Shown one piece after another: positions 23,577-33,775 of a stretch of 34,545 bases of DNA. The stretch's first letter is position 1, and each line of letters starts with the position of its first letter. The notes beneath the pieces are model-generated. The model saw only the letters and a program-made list of their open reading frames with translations, was not told the DNA's origin and did no database searches. Source of the stretch: Gammaproteobacteria bacterium (lineage in GTDB: Bacteria > Pseudomonadota > Gammaproteobacteria > Coxiellales > Coxiellaceae). A program made the position numbers and the translations under genes. Location of the stretch: assembly GCA_023266215.1 (NCBI GenBank), contig JAHFRQ010000019.1, positions 1 to 34,545 of the forward strand. The letters are read 5' to 3'.

Positions 23577-24011
23577 ATGAAAATCAAACATATTATTTCA
23601 ACTGGCTTATTATCTGCAACACTGCTCTTAGCGGCCTGCGGCACAACACAAAACTATCAAGCTGCCCTTAACTCTTGGGAAGGCGCGCCCGCAACTGTTT
23701 TAGTTGAACACTGGGGCGAACCTAATCAAACCCAAAAGCTTGCCAACGGAAACCATGTTTATATTTATGAATTTGCTTCACAAGGCACGTATCCTGCCGC
23801 TGTGACACCCGGCGTCACTGCCGTTCAAACAGCCAATAGTAATAAAATAGTGATTAATCAAACACCCACTGCAGCGACTGGCTCATCGCTATTCCAATGC
23901 ACGACTTATTTTGAGATTAATTCGAAGGGCCGCATCATCAACGCAGAATCCCGCGGCAACGACTGTGTTGCAACCAAAGGTGCCGCACAAAGGAAGATGT
24001 ATTGGAGATAA
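23577..24011 (+). CDS. Small lipoprotein of unknown function
   Basis: A signal peptide with lipobox LLAAC (Cys21) marks a lipid-anchored protein, probably in the outer membrane. The mature part has WEGAPATVLVEHWGEPNQTQKL, a G-x-P-motif layout seen in many gammaproteobacterial small lipoproteins. It also has NHVYIYEF and a C-terminal unit from Cys108 (CTTYFEIN) to Cys130 (GNDC) that may form a disulfide. The middle is Thr/Ala/Val-rich and low in charge. AAGGAAGG is a strong Shine-Dalgarno. It stands alone and converges on putA. Confidence 0.75.
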   Translation: MKIKHIISTGLLSATLLLAACGTTQNYQAALNSWEGAPATVLVEHWGEPNQTQKLANGNHVYIYEFASQGTYPAAVTPGVTAVQTANSNKIVINQTPTAATGSSLFQCTTYFEINSKGRIINAESRGNDCVATKGAAQRKMYWR

Positions 24012-24036
24012 TATTTTGCCAGGCTTGCCTTCGCAG

Positions 24037-27000
24037 CTAATCCCCCGCCGCTAGCAATTCTGTATTGCCGCCCATCGCAGTAGTATTAATAGTGACGGTT
24101 GTTTCATGGCATAGACGCAATAAATAATGTGGTCCACCTGCTTTAGGGCCTGTACCAGATAAATTACAACCACCGAAAGGCTGCACGCCAACCACAGCAC
24201 CGGTCATACTTCTATTAATATAAATATTTCCCGTTTTAATTTTGCTGATTATTGCATCCATTGTTTGATTAATTCGACTTTGAATACCAAATGTTAAACC
24301 AAAACCTAAATTATTAATTTGATCGACCACCTGATCTAAATTTTTTCGCTCAAAGCGAACAATATGCAACACAGGTCCAAAAATTTCTTTGGTTAAAACA
24401 GATAATTCTGGCAATTCAAATGCAATCGGTGCAATAAAAGAGCCTGCGTTGCTTTCTGAAAACAAAGGCATTTGCGCAATCAATTTTGCTTTTAAATGCA
24501 TCTCATCAATATGTGCTTGCAACATTTTTTGCGCAGCTGAATCAATCACAGGGCCAATATCGGTTGATAAATACGCAGAATTATTCACATTCCACGTTTG
24601 CATTGCGCCTTGTAACATATGCGTAAATTCATCAGCAATGTCATTTTGAATAAATAATATTCGAAGAGCTGAACAACGCTGACCTGCGCTACCAAAAGCT
24701 GAGATCATCGCATCCATCACTACCTGCTCTAATAATGCTGATGAGTCAACAATCATCGCATTCATACCGCCTGTTTCTGCAATAAAAGGCACAATCGCAC
24801 CGATTCTCGCAGCCAAGCTGCGTTCAATATTTTTAGCCGTATCAGTTGATCCGGTAAATAAAACGCCAGATACTTTTTCAGATTCAATTAAAGCTTGACC
24901 CACAACACTGCCAGAACCCGGCAATAATTGTAAAACCGATTTTGAAACACCTGCTTCATAAAATAAACTAATTGCTTTTGCTGCAATGAGTGGCGTTTGC
25001 GCTGCCGGTTTTGCAATAACACAGTTACCTGAAACCAAACTCGCTGCAACTTGTCCCACAAAAATTGCCAATGGAAAATTCCACGGACTGATACAGGCAA
25101 TAATACCGCGGCCGTGCATATATAAAATATTAGACTCGCCAGTCGGGCCGATTAATTTTTCAGGCGTTAATGTTTCACGCGCCATCACAGCATAGTATCG
25201 GCAAAAATCAACTGCTTCGCGAATCTCTGCGATCGCATCCAATAAATTTTTTCCTGCTTCGCGAATTAATAACACCATGAACTCTGCTTGGTTGCTTTCA
25301 ATTAAATCAGCTGTTTTCTCGAGTAATAATGCCCTTTGATCAGCGCCTAATAAATCCCATTGTGAATGCGCATTTTCTGCATTAATTAATGCATTGTTCA
25401 CGTCATTTAGATCTGCATTTTGAACGTAACCTGCAATATCTTGGTTATTATTGGGATTTAAAATAGCGCGCGCTGGCATATCCGGATTTAATTCACGATG
25501 AAATGGCGTTGCATTCCAAATTATTTTTTCAAACTGTTCTAACTTACTCATTAATTGTTGCGTTAGATTTATTTTACTAAAATCAATTCCCGTTGAGTTT
25601 TTTCGGTTGTGCGGATAAATATTTTTTGGCAGTGGAATTTTAGGATTGGCCAATTCGGTGAGCTTTAATAATTTTTCAATCGGTGATTGAATTAAATTTT
25701 CAACCGGAATTTCTTTGTCTGCAATTTGATGCACAAAAGAAGAATTGGCGCCATTTTCAAGTAATCTGCGCACTAAATAAGGCAATAAATCTTGATATTT
25801 TCCAACGGGCGCATAAATTCTGCTGTGCACTTTATATTGCTCCGATAATAAAACATCGTGCAATGGCTGACCCATGCCTTGGAGTCTTTGGAATTCAAAT
25901 TCGGCATTTTTATCTTTTGCCATCCACAAAATAGAAGCAATGGTATAGGCATTATGTGTTGCAAATTGAGGATATATATTATCTTTGGCTTCCAATAACA
26001 ATTGCGCGCAGGTTAAATAACTGACATCCGTTGAGATTTTGCGTGTAAAAACAGGGTAATTATCATAGCCGTTCACTTGCGCTAATTTAATTTCAGTATC
26101 CCAATAGGCGCCTTTAACCAATCGTACTGATAATTTTTTCTGATGTTGTTGAGATAAATTAATTAACCATTGGATCACATAAATAGCACGTTTTTGATAC
26201 GCTTGAACGGCTAAACCCATGCCTTCCCAATTTTTTAATTCTGGATCTGCAAAAACAGTTTCAAAAATAGTAAGTGAAATATCTAATCTGAATGACTCTT
26301 CTGCATCCACTGTTAATTGAATACCTGCATTTTTAGCTTGAACTGCCAAAGATCTTAGTCTTTCAGCCACTATTTTATTGACCGTTTCTTGCTGAGAAAA
26401 TTCATAGCGCGGATGCAGTGCCGATAATTTAATAGAAATACTTTTTACGCCAAAGCCGGTTTGACCTGCAACGGATTTCCCCAGCGCTGTGATAGCGTTC
26501 TGATATTCTGAAAAATAATAATCCGCTTGAGATTCTGTACGCGCCATTTCACCCAACATGTCATATGAAAACCAATAGCCTTTTTCAGCTAGTTTTTCTG
26601 AATTTTTAAGTGCTTCATCAATCGTGCGACCCAAAATAAAATTTTCACTCAGTAATTTCATGGTATATCGCACTGCTTCGCGAATCACAGGCTCGCCCAT
26701 GCGTCCCAATAAGCCGTACCATAATTTTTGAAAAATATTAGCTGAATCTTGATCTGATAAAATTTTGCCTGAAAAAGCCAATCCTCGTGTTGCCATATTT
26801 ACAAACGTGGATTCACTTGCGCCAAAATATTTTTCCCAGTTGGCATTGGTTAATTTGTCTTTAATTAACAAATCTTCGGTTTCTTTATCTGGAATTCTCA
26901 GTAGTGCTTCTGCCAAGCACATTAATACAATGCCTTCATCGGACGACAAATGAAATTGCGTCATTAATGTGTCGATCGCGCTTTTATCCAAATCTTTTTC

Positions 27001-27180
27001 GCGAACTGTTTCAACTAAATCGCGTGCAATTTTTTCAATTGTTTTTTGATTTCCGCTTGAAATCGTCAGCTGATCCAGTAAAGATTTAACACAGCTATTT
27101 TCATCGCGATCATACGCATCTGTTATAGCCGCGCGAAGCGGTGATTGATTTTCTAATGGTTTTTTAAATATAAAAGTCAT
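24037..27180 (-). CDS. putA: Bifunctional proline dehydrogenase / P5C dehydrogenase PutA
   Basis: Oxidises proline to glutamate in two steps. An N-terminal helical arm (residues 1-110) is followed by the FAD-dependent proline dehydrogenase barrel (about 190-485: SIKLSALHPRYE, VRLVKGAYWDTE, and the RRLLENGANSSFV substrate-binding arginines 471-472). A linker leads to the aldehyde dehydrogenase domain (about 560-1030) with PWNFPLAIF, FTGSTDTAKNIE, AETGGMN (Glu802) and the catalytic cysteine in GQRCSALR (Cys836). At 1047 residues it lacks both the N-terminal ribbon-helix-helix repressor domain and the long C-terminal domain of E. coli PutA (1320), so it is a minimal type A enzyme that does not self-regulate. 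The ATG overlaps the ppa stop by one base (TAATG). Confidence 0.97.
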   Translation of the reverse strand: MTFIFKKPLENQSPLRAAITDAYDRDENSCVKSLLDQLTISSGNQKTIEKIARDLVETVREKDLDKSAIDTLMTQFHLSSDEGIVLMCLAEALLRIPDKETEDLLIKDKLTNANWEKYFGASESTFVNMATRGLAFSGKILSDQDSANIFQKLWYGLLGRMGEPVIREAVRYTMKLLSENFILGRTIDEALKNSEKLAEKGYWFSYDMLGEMARTESQADYYFSEYQNAITALGKSVAGQTGFGVKSISIKLSALHPRYEFSQQETVNKIVAERLRSLAVQAKNAGIQLTVDAEESFRLDISLTIFETVFADPELKNWEGMGLAVQAYQKRAIYVIQWLINLSQQHQKKLSVRLVKGAYWDTEIKLAQVNGYDNYPVFTRKISTDVSYLTCAQLLLEAKDNIYPQFATHNAYTIASILWMAKDKNAEFEFQRLQGMGQPLHDVLLSEQYKVHSRIYAPVGKYQDLLPYLVRRLLENGANSSFVHQIADKEIPVENLIQSPIEKLLKLTELANPKIPLPKNIYPHNRKNSTGIDFSKINLTQQLMSKLEQFEKIIWNATPFHRELNPDMPARAILNPNNNQDIAGYVQNADLNDVNNALINAENAHSQWDLLGADQRALLLEKTADLIESNQAEFMVLLIREAGKNLLDAIAEIREAVDFCRYYAVMARETLTPEKLIGPTGESNILYMHGRGIIACISPWNFPLAIFVGQVAASLVSGNCVIAKPAAQTPLIAAKAISLFYEAGVSKSVLQLLPGSGSVVGQALIESEKVSGVLFTGSTDTAKNIERSLAARIGAIVPFIAETGGMNAMIVDSSALLEQVVMDAMISAFGSAGQRCSALRILFIQNDIADEFTHMLQGAMQTWNVNNSAYLSTDIGPVIDSAAQKMLQAHIDEMHLKAKLIAQMPLFSESNAGSFIAPIAFELPELSVLTKEIFGPVLHIVRFERKNLDQVVDQINNLGFGLTFGIQSRINQTMDAIISKIKTGNIYINRSMTGAVVGVQPFGGCNLSGTGPKAGGPHYLLRLCHETTVTINTTAMGGNTELLAAGD

Positions 27181-27707
27181 TATTTATATCTCGCAATACT
27201 GTCATTAATTTCTTTTGTTGCGGCATCTGCATCAACCCAACCGCTAATTTTAACCCATTTGCCTGGCTCTAGTTTTTTATAATTTTCAAAAAAATGGCTG
27301 ATCATATCGCGCGTGACTTTGGGAACATCGGCTAATTTTTTCATGTCAGCGTATTGTGCGCAGACTTTTTCAATAGGCAACGCCAGGATTTTTGCATCTT
27401 CACCCGACTCGTCTGTCATTTGCAGCATACCCACAGCGCGGCAACGAATCAAACTGCCCGGGTGTATGGGAAATGGCGATACCACGAGCACATCCACAGG
27501 ATCCCCGTCATTAGATAGCGTATTGGGGATAAAGCCATAATTGCACGGATAATGCATCGCCGTTGGCATAAAACGGTCAACCATAAGCAGTCCTGACGCT
27601 TTATCCACCTCATATTTAACAGGCATGGCATTGGCTGAAATTTCGATTATCACATTGAAATCATTAGGAATATCGCGGCCGGGAGAAATCGATTGCAGTG
27701 CTGACAT
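27180..27707 (-). CDS. ppa: Inorganic pyrophosphatase
   Basis: Soluble family I pyrophosphatase that hydrolyses PPi to drive biosynthesis. The signature is DGDPVDVLV, with metal-binding Asp67, Asp69 and Asp72; [10 protein letters not shown] and [11 protein letters not shown] are also conserved. The ATG at 27707 lies seven bases after AAGGA and gives 175 residues, like E. coli Ppa; the longer frame adds 18 unrelated residues. putA follows with a one-base stop/start overlap, an unusual pairing of an essential enzyme and a catabolic one. It is divergent from vapBC. Confidence 0.97.
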   Translation of the reverse strand: MSALQSISPGRDIPNDFNVIIEISANAMPVKYEVDKASGLLMVDRFMPTAMHYPCNYGFIPNTLSNDGDPVDVLVVSPFPIHPGSLIRCRAVGMLQMTDESGEDAKILALPIEKVCAQYADMKKLADVPKVTRDMISHFFENYKKLEPGKWVKISGWVDADAATKEINDSIARYK

Positions 27708-27784
27708 GAGTTGATCCTTAATAGTTAGTAAAATAGCGCAAATGGTATCACACGGTCTCAATTTAGAAAATATATTATACCTAT

Positions 27785-27831
27785 ATCTGTTGACAGATGT
27801 TTATGTGATGTATACAATATATGTATACATC
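27785..27831 (+). promoter_or_regulatory. vapBC promoter with two operator dyads
   Basis: TTGACA (27790-27795), a 17-bp spacer and TACAAT (27813-27818) form a near-perfect promoter. One dyad, ATCTGT-TG-ACAGAT (27785-27798), covers the -35. A second, GATGTATAC-N7-GTATACATC (27807-27831), is perfect over nine bases each side and covers the -10. GTATAC-type half-sites are typical operators for VapBC/FitAB complexes, so autorepression is expected. Confidence 0.75.
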
Positions 27832-27847
27832 AATATGGATTCATTTT

Positions 27848-28084
27848 ATGATTCGCACACAAGTTTACATTACCAATCAAGAAAAAAAAGCATTGGTGCA
27901 AATCGCGCTTCAAACCGGCGAATCTCAAAGCGAATTGATTCGAAAAGCAATTGATTTGCTGTGCCAGTCTGCTCAATTTCAAGCAACAGACCGATTGAAA
28001 CTGTTGCGATCTGCCAAAGGCATATGGAAGGATAGAGATGAAGACGATTTTACTGCTATTCGCAACAGCATGGATAGATTTTAA
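27848..28084 (+). CDS. vapB: VapB-type antitoxin (ribbon-helix-helix)
   Basis: Small antitoxin and autorepressor of the adjacent PIN toxin. From the ATG at 27848 the N-terminus MIRTQVYITNQEKKALVQIALQ is a ribbon-helix-helix strand and helix. GESQSELIRKAIDLLC completes the DNA-binding fold. The C-terminal half (LRSAKGIWKDRDEDDFTAIRNSMDRF) would wrap the toxin. A longer frame starts inside the operator and is rejected. The Shine-Dalgarno is weak. Its TAA overlaps the vapC ATG by one base (TAATG). Confidence 0.85.
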   Translation: MIRTQVYITNQEKKALVQIALQTGESQSELIRKAIDLLCQSAQFQATDRLKLLRSAKGIWKDRDEDDFTAIRNSMDRF

Positions 28085-28467
28085 TGCGAAAAAAATTATT
28101 AATTGATACGTGTGTCATCATAGACTATCTTCGCAATGACAAATCAGCTGTTGATTATTTCGAAAAACTAACCTCTTCTCTTTTTATATCAGTGATTACG
28201 GTTGCGGAAATTCACGCCGGCATTCGAAATGAAAAAGAACAAAAATTAGTGTCGCATTTTTTAAATGCTTTTGAAATTATTCCAGCCGATAATACCATTG
28301 CAGTAACCAGCGGTGAATTCTGCAAAAAATACCGCAATAGTCACGGAACCGGTTTAGCGGATGCTATTATTGCTGCAACCGCTTTTCATCATGAGGCAAA
28401 TTTAGTTACATTGAATATTCGTCACTTTCCAATGCTAAAAGCAATCAAGCCTTATGAAAAAAAATAA
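28084..28467 (+). CDS. vapC: VapC-type PIN-domain toxin
   Basis: A PIN-domain ribonuclease, the toxin of this pair. The conserved acids are Asp8 (LLIDTCVIIDYL), Glu42 (VAEIHAG) and Asp93 (GLADAIIAAT). LVTLNIRHFPML is the usual fourth segment. The usual targets of the family are tRNA or rRNA; this one's is unknown. Length 127 residues is normal. Translation is coupled to vapB by the TAATG overlap. All catalytic residues are present, so it is likely functional. Confidence 0.92.
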   Translation: MRKKLLIDTCVIIDYLRNDKSAVDYFEKLTSSLFISVITVAEIHAGIRNEKEQKLVSHFLNAFEIIPADNTIAVTSGEFCKKYRNSHGTGLADAIIAATAFHHEANLVTLNIRHFPMLKAIKPYEKK

Positions 28468-28502
28468 TAATGCTTCTATTGCCCTCAGTTAATAATATCA
28501 CG

Positions 28503-28919
28503 CTAATTGATTCGCCGAAAAATGAGAAGCCACTGTTTCTGAACTTGCCCTCGATGCACTTTATTCATTTCTGGATTGGGTATTTTATATGCATCATAAG
28601 CTGTTTTAAAAGGAGATGCTTGAATTGCAGTTATAAAATTGGCATGATCTAAATTTGTATTATCATCCTTATCACAGATGTAAAATTTTAAAAATAAATT
28701 GTCGCGCAGATTTTTAGCTTGAGCAGCATTTTTATTTTTAGCATTGCCATCGGCACGGGTTGGCTGGGGTCTCATTCTGGTATTCTCGCAATTAGATGAA
28801 ATATACTTATTGTATTTTCCGGCGATTTTGCACGAGCCACCAACCGACGTCAAGATAGTTTGCAAGCAATTTGAAAATACCAGCGTGGGCGCAAAAGAAT
28901 CCGCTTGCTGCTCCTTCAA
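28503..28919 (-). CDS. Weakly supported hypothetical ORF
   Basis: An open frame of up to 138 residues downstream of tadA on the same strand. The only start for the full length is a TTG at 28919, with no site upstream; a later ATG near 28775 would leave about 90 residues. The composition is plausible for a real protein (LFLKFYICDKDDNTNLDHANF, AYDAYKIPNPEMNK). It has three cysteines and no family I recognise. The frame stays open upstream for ten codons of hydrophobic sequence without a start, so it could be a gene that lost its signal-peptide start. The stretch 28468-28986 otherwise holds nothing I can name. Confidence 0.3.
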   Translation of the reverse strand: MKEQQADSFAPTLVFSNCLQTILTSVGGSCKIAGKYNKYISSNCENTRMRPQPTRADGNAKNKNAAQAKNLRDNLFLKFYICDKDDNTNLDHANFITAIQASPFKTAYDAYKIPNPEMNKVHRGQVQKQWLLIFRRIN

Positions 28920-28986
28920 ACCTATAGCAAACGAAAACAGTAGTTTTTATTTTGTTGCTCTTGATACTAAATAAGTAGCTCAGAAA

Positions 28987-29412
28987 CTACCGCTTCAACT
29001 TAAAAAAATCCTTCAGCATCGTAGCGCACTCTGCTTCACACACGCCGCCTTGTGATTCAGTGTGTTTTAATAAACTGGCAGCACCCACTTTAGGATCGCT
29101 TGCGCCAAATATTAATTTTTTGATTCTGGCATGCATGATTGCGCCAATGCACATTAAACAAGGCTCTAAGGTGACGTATAGAATCGAATTAACTAATCTA
29201 TAATTATGAATATTTTTCGCAGCAGATCGAATCGCGATTATTTCAGCGTGCGCTGTGGGATCATTGGATTGAATCGGCTGATTCCAACCTTCGCCAATTA
29301 TTTTATTATCCAAAACAATCACAGCGCCGACAGGCACTTCATTTTGATCCTGTGCTTTTTTGGCAAGTAATAAAGCGTGTTGCATAAAGTGCTGGTCATT
29401 TTCTGTGTTCAT
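28987..29412 (-). CDS. tadA: tRNA-specific adenosine deaminase TadA
   Basis: Essential enzyme that converts A34 to inosine in tRNA-Arg(ACG). The zinc site is HAE (His55, Glu57 as proton shuttle) plus PCLMC (Cys85, Cys88). VPVGAVIVLDNKIIGEGWN and MHARIKKLIFGASDPKVGA are characteristic of TadA. Length 141 is slightly short of E. coli (167). The ATG overlaps the stop of the upstream toxin gene by four bases (ATGA) and has no strong independent Shine-Dalgarno, so it appears to be the third gene of the toxin-antitoxin operon. Confidence 0.95.
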   Translation of the reverse strand: MNTENDQHFMQHALLLAKKAQDQNEVPVGAVIVLDNKIIGEGWNQPIQSNDPTAHAEIIAIRSAAKNIHNYRLVNSILYVTLEPCLMCIGAIMHARIKKLIFGASDPKVGAASLLKHTESQGGVCEAECATMLKDFFKLKR

Positions 29413-29690
29413 AGATTTTTGACTAATTTTTTTAAATCACGATAAAAATTTTCGTGTGATCCAAACAATAAAAGAGTAATAATGTTTTTTACTTCAGTGT
29501 AGGCAAGCAAATATGCTTGGTTGGTTACTTTGAATTTGTACACCCTAATTCCTTGCAAATCGCCTTTTTTCAACTCGCCAAGATTGGGTTTGTTCGCAAT
29601 TTCTTCCACTGCACTTTCTAGTGCATCTATTTGTTTTGAAAAAAGTTTCTTTTTTAGTCTTCCAAAAGCAATGGTTTGAACAATATTCAA
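29409..29690 (-). CDS. RelE/ParE-family toxin
   Basis: A type II toxin with RelE/ParE fold: VQTIAFGRLKKKLFSKQIDALESAV, KPNLGELKKGDLQGIRVYKFK, AYLLAYTE, and the C-terminal LLLFGSHENFYRDLKK that is diagnostic for this subgroup. Whether it cuts mRNA or poisons gyrase cannot be told by eye. The TTG at 29690 is preferred: AAGGA lies about nine bases upstream and the product then starts at the family's usual VQT segment (93 residues). A TTG at 29729 would overlap the antitoxin. It follows the antitoxin stop by four bases and overlaps tadA by four. Confidence 0.88.
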   Translation of the reverse strand: MNIVQTIAFGRLKKKLFSKQIDALESAVEEIANKPNLGELKKGDLQGIRVYKFKVTNQAYLLAYTEVKNIITLLLFGSHENFYRDLKKLVKNL

Positions 29691-29694
29691 TGCA

Positions 29695-29925
29695 TCATTT
29701 CCTTTTTTTAGAAAATACAAACGGCTCAACTTTTCCTGCTTTATAATCTTCTAAGCTTAATAACAATTCATGAATAAACTGGTAGGGTAAATCTGGGTTT
29801 TCTTCTGCAATCCGACCTATTTTCGCCCAATACTCAATTTGCCCCGCAGTTGAACGATGGAATGTTTTTGCATAAATGCGAGCCTGTGAAACCAGCTCTT
29901 CCGATATTTTTACTGCACGCGACAT
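29695..29925 (-). CDS. ParD-like antitoxin
   Basis: The antitoxin of the pair. The sequence from MSRAVKISEELVSQARIYAK through HRSTAGQIEYWAKIGRIAEENPDLPY is the ParD-like family block, with an N-terminal ribbon-helix-helix. The ATG at 29925 follows GAGGG by about eight bases. At 76 residues it is normal. The C-terminal tail VEPFVFSKKRK is basic and its codons carry the toxin's Shine-Dalgarno. It is the first gene of an antitoxin-toxin-tadA operon. Confidence 0.88.
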   Translation of the reverse strand: MSRAVKISEELVSQARIYAKTFHRSTAGQIEYWAKIGRIAEENPDLPYQFIHELLLSLEDYKAGKVEPFVFSKKRK

Positions 29926-29956
29926 ACATTTGCCCTCTTGATTTGCCCACAAAGGA

Positions 29957-29984
29957 AGTATAGTCTAAATGAAACTAAATGCAA
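29957..29984 (-). promoter_or_regulatory. Promoter of the antitoxin-toxin-tadA operon
   Basis: Reading leftward, TTGCAT (29979-29984), a 16-bp spacer and TATACT (29957-29962). On the plus strand CTAAATG is repeated at 10-bp spacing between and over the boxes, a possible operator for the ribbon-helix-helix antitoxin. Confidence 0.6.
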
Positions 29985-29997
29985 CCTTTTGAAACCA

Positions 29998-31553
29998 CTA
30001 CTCCCACTCAATCGTCGCAGGGGGTTTTCCAGAAATATCATAGACAACGCGTGACACATGCGCGACTTCATTTAAAATTTTATTAGACACGCGCGCCAAA
30101 AAAGCATGCGGTAATTCAGACCATTCGGCTGTCATAAAATCAATCGTAGTGACACAGCGCAACGCAATGACATATTCGTAACATCTGGCATCGCCTTTCA
30201 CGCCAACCGATTTGACGGGTAAAAAAACGGCAAAAGCTTGGCTGACTTTTTCATATAAATTGTCTGCACGCAAAGCTTCAATAAAAATATGATCTGCTTG
30301 CTGTAAAATAGTAATGTATTCTTTTTTGATTTCACCTAAAATACGCACCGCTAAACCAGGCCCTGGAAAAGGATGTCGATAGACTAAATTTTTTGGTAAT
30401 CCTAATGCTAAACCTAATTTTCGCACTTCATCTTTAAATAATTCTCTTAAAGGTTCGATTAATTGAAAGTGCATGTCATCGGGTAATCCACCCACATTGT
30501 GGTGCGATTTAATCACATGCGCTTTTCCGGATTTTGTTTTTGCCGATTCAATCACGTCAGGATAAATCGTGCCCTGCGCTAAAAATTGTATATTATTTAA
30601 TTTTTTTGCTTCAGCATTAAATACTTCTATAAAAATTTTACCAATTATTTTTCTTTTTGCTTCAGGATCAGAAATATTTTTTAAATTTTCTAAAAATATT
30701 TTTTCGGCATTGACACGTATCACTTTGACGCCCAAGTGTGCTGAAAATAAATTCATCACTTGATCGCCTTCATTTAATCTCAATAATCCCGTGTCCACAA
30801 ATACACAAATTAATTGATCGCCAATCGCTTGATGCAATAAAGCAGCAACGACTGATGAATCAACACCGCCCGACAGACCCAATAATACTTTTTCTGTTCC
30901 GACTTGTTGTTGAATATTCTTAATAGATTCTGAAATAATATTTTTGGAATTCCAATTCGACTCACAACCACAAATATTTTTGATAAAGTTATTTAAAATT
31001 TTCTCGCCACATTGCGTGTGCGTGACTTCAGGATGAAATTGCAATGCATAATATTTTTTTTCTTCGTTACACATGGCAGAAATAGCTGTATTTTTGCTGC
31101 TTGCAATGGCTTTAAAGCCATTGGGTAATTTTTCAACTTGATCGCCATGACTCATCCACACAATGGATTGAGCATGTTGAATATCAGAAAATAATTTATT
31201 ATTAAGATTAAATTCACATTCTGTTAATCCAAATTCTTTTTTATCGCACGCAACGACTTTTCCACCGAACTGCTCTGCCATCGTTTGCATGCCATAACAA
31301 ATTCCCAAAATGGGAATATTTAAATTAAACATAAATTCTGGCGCGCGAGGTGTCGCATGATGCGTCACGGTTTCAGGACCACCGGATAAAATGATTCCGT
31401 TAGGTTTAAAATCTGTTAGCCATTGCAAAGAAACATCAGGATCTGCCATTTCACAATAAACGCCTAAATCACGCACACGACGCGCGATCAACTGCGCATA
31501 TTGCGAACCAAAATCAATAATTAAAATTTTATGGTGATGAATATCAGCTGTCA

Positions 31554-31554
<1 letters not shown>
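29998..31554 (-). CDS. guaA: GMP synthase (glutamine-hydrolysing)
   Basis: Aminates XMP to GMP. The class I amidotransferase domain has ILGICYGMQ (Cys86), and FHPEVTHT (His174, Glu176). The ATP pyrophosphatase domain has the PP-loop LSGGVDSS (residues 228-234). The C-terminal dimerisation domain ends in [12 protein letters not shown], the standard terminus. At 518 residues it is close to E. coli (525). The start overlaps the guaB stop by one base (TAATG), so it is translated as part of the guaBA operon. No PurR-like box was noticed upstream of guaB. Confidence 0.98.
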
Positions 31555-33035
<1,481 letters not shown>

Positions 33036-33096
33036 TCAAGTAGTCAAATAGATTGATAATGGCAAGAGATTCTATCGTAAAACACACCAATACGCT

Positions 33097-33118
33097 AATA
33101 AAGATTGAATAAAGATTG
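33097..33118. repeat. 11-bp perfect tandem duplication between guaB and orn
   Basis: AATAAAGATTG at 33097-33107 and again at 33108-33118, in the divergent promoter gap. A change in copy number would alter spacing in the promoter region. Confidence 0.85.
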
Positions 33119-33135
33119 CTTAAAGTATCATTAAG

Positions 33136-33158
33136 TTATGTTACAGTAGCTAACATAA
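33136..33158 (+). promoter_or_regulatory. Inverted repeat upstream of orn
   Basis: TTATGTTA (33136-33143), seven bases, TAACATAA (33151-33158): a perfect 8-bp dyad ending 20 bp before the orn start. The spacing suits a dimeric regulator binding one helical face. It could instead be a weak hairpin in the leader. Confidence 0.45.
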
Positions 33159-33178
33159 ATCAAAAATAAGGCATATTG

Positions 33179-33736
33179 ATGGCTACGCTGAACGAAAATA
33201 ACCTAATCTGGATCGATCTTGAAATGACAGGTTTAAACCCAAATGACGATCGCATCATTGAAATTGCAACCGTTGTAACAGACACGAATTTAAATGTGCT
33301 AGCAGAAGGCCCCATTGTGGCCATTCAGCAATCTAAAGCCAGATTAGATCAAATGGATTCATGGAATACAAAACATCACACGGATTCAGGTTTGGTTCAG
33401 CGGGTGCAAGAAAGCCCTTATAACGAAACGCAAGCAGAAGTCGAAACAATCGCTTTTTTAAAACAATATGTCCCCGCAGGCAATTCACCCATGTGCGGCA
33501 ACTCAATCTGCCAAGACCGTCGTTTTTTAGCACGTTACATGCCAAACTTAGAGCGTTACTTTCATTATCGCCACCTGGATGTATCGACCATCAAAATTTT
33601 AGCGCAACGTTGGGCGCCGCAAGTGGCTTCTGGATTTTCTAAAAAATCAACGCACACAGCATTGCAAGATATTCATGATTCGATCGAAGAATTAAAATAT
33701 TATCGAGCGCACTTTCTTCGCATCATGAATTTCTGA
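33179..33736 (+). CDS. orn: Oligoribonuclease
   Basis: A DEDDh 3'-5' exonuclease that degrades 2-5 nt RNAs and pGp[10 protein letters not shown] supplies Asp13 and Glu15. [12 protein letters not shown] supplies the third acid and the [14 protein letters not shown] block supplies the active-site His and final Asp. Length 185 residues is usual. The ATG at 33179 is preferred (AAGG about eight bases upstream); the frame also has a TTG directly before it. It is divergent from guaB, with plsY 39 bp downstream. Confidence 0.97.
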   Translation: MATLNENNLIWIDLEMTGLNPNDDRIIEIATVVTDTNLNVLAEGPIVAIQQSKARLDQMDSWNTKHHTDSGLVQRVQESPYNETQAEVETIAFLKQYVPAGNSPMCGNSICQDRRFLARYMPNLERYFHYRHLDVSTIKILAQRWAPQVASGFSKKSTHTALQDIHDSIEELKYYRAHFLRIMNF

Positions 33737-33775
33737 TAGTATAAACAGGGATTTACAAACCAACAGGAATTTCAT

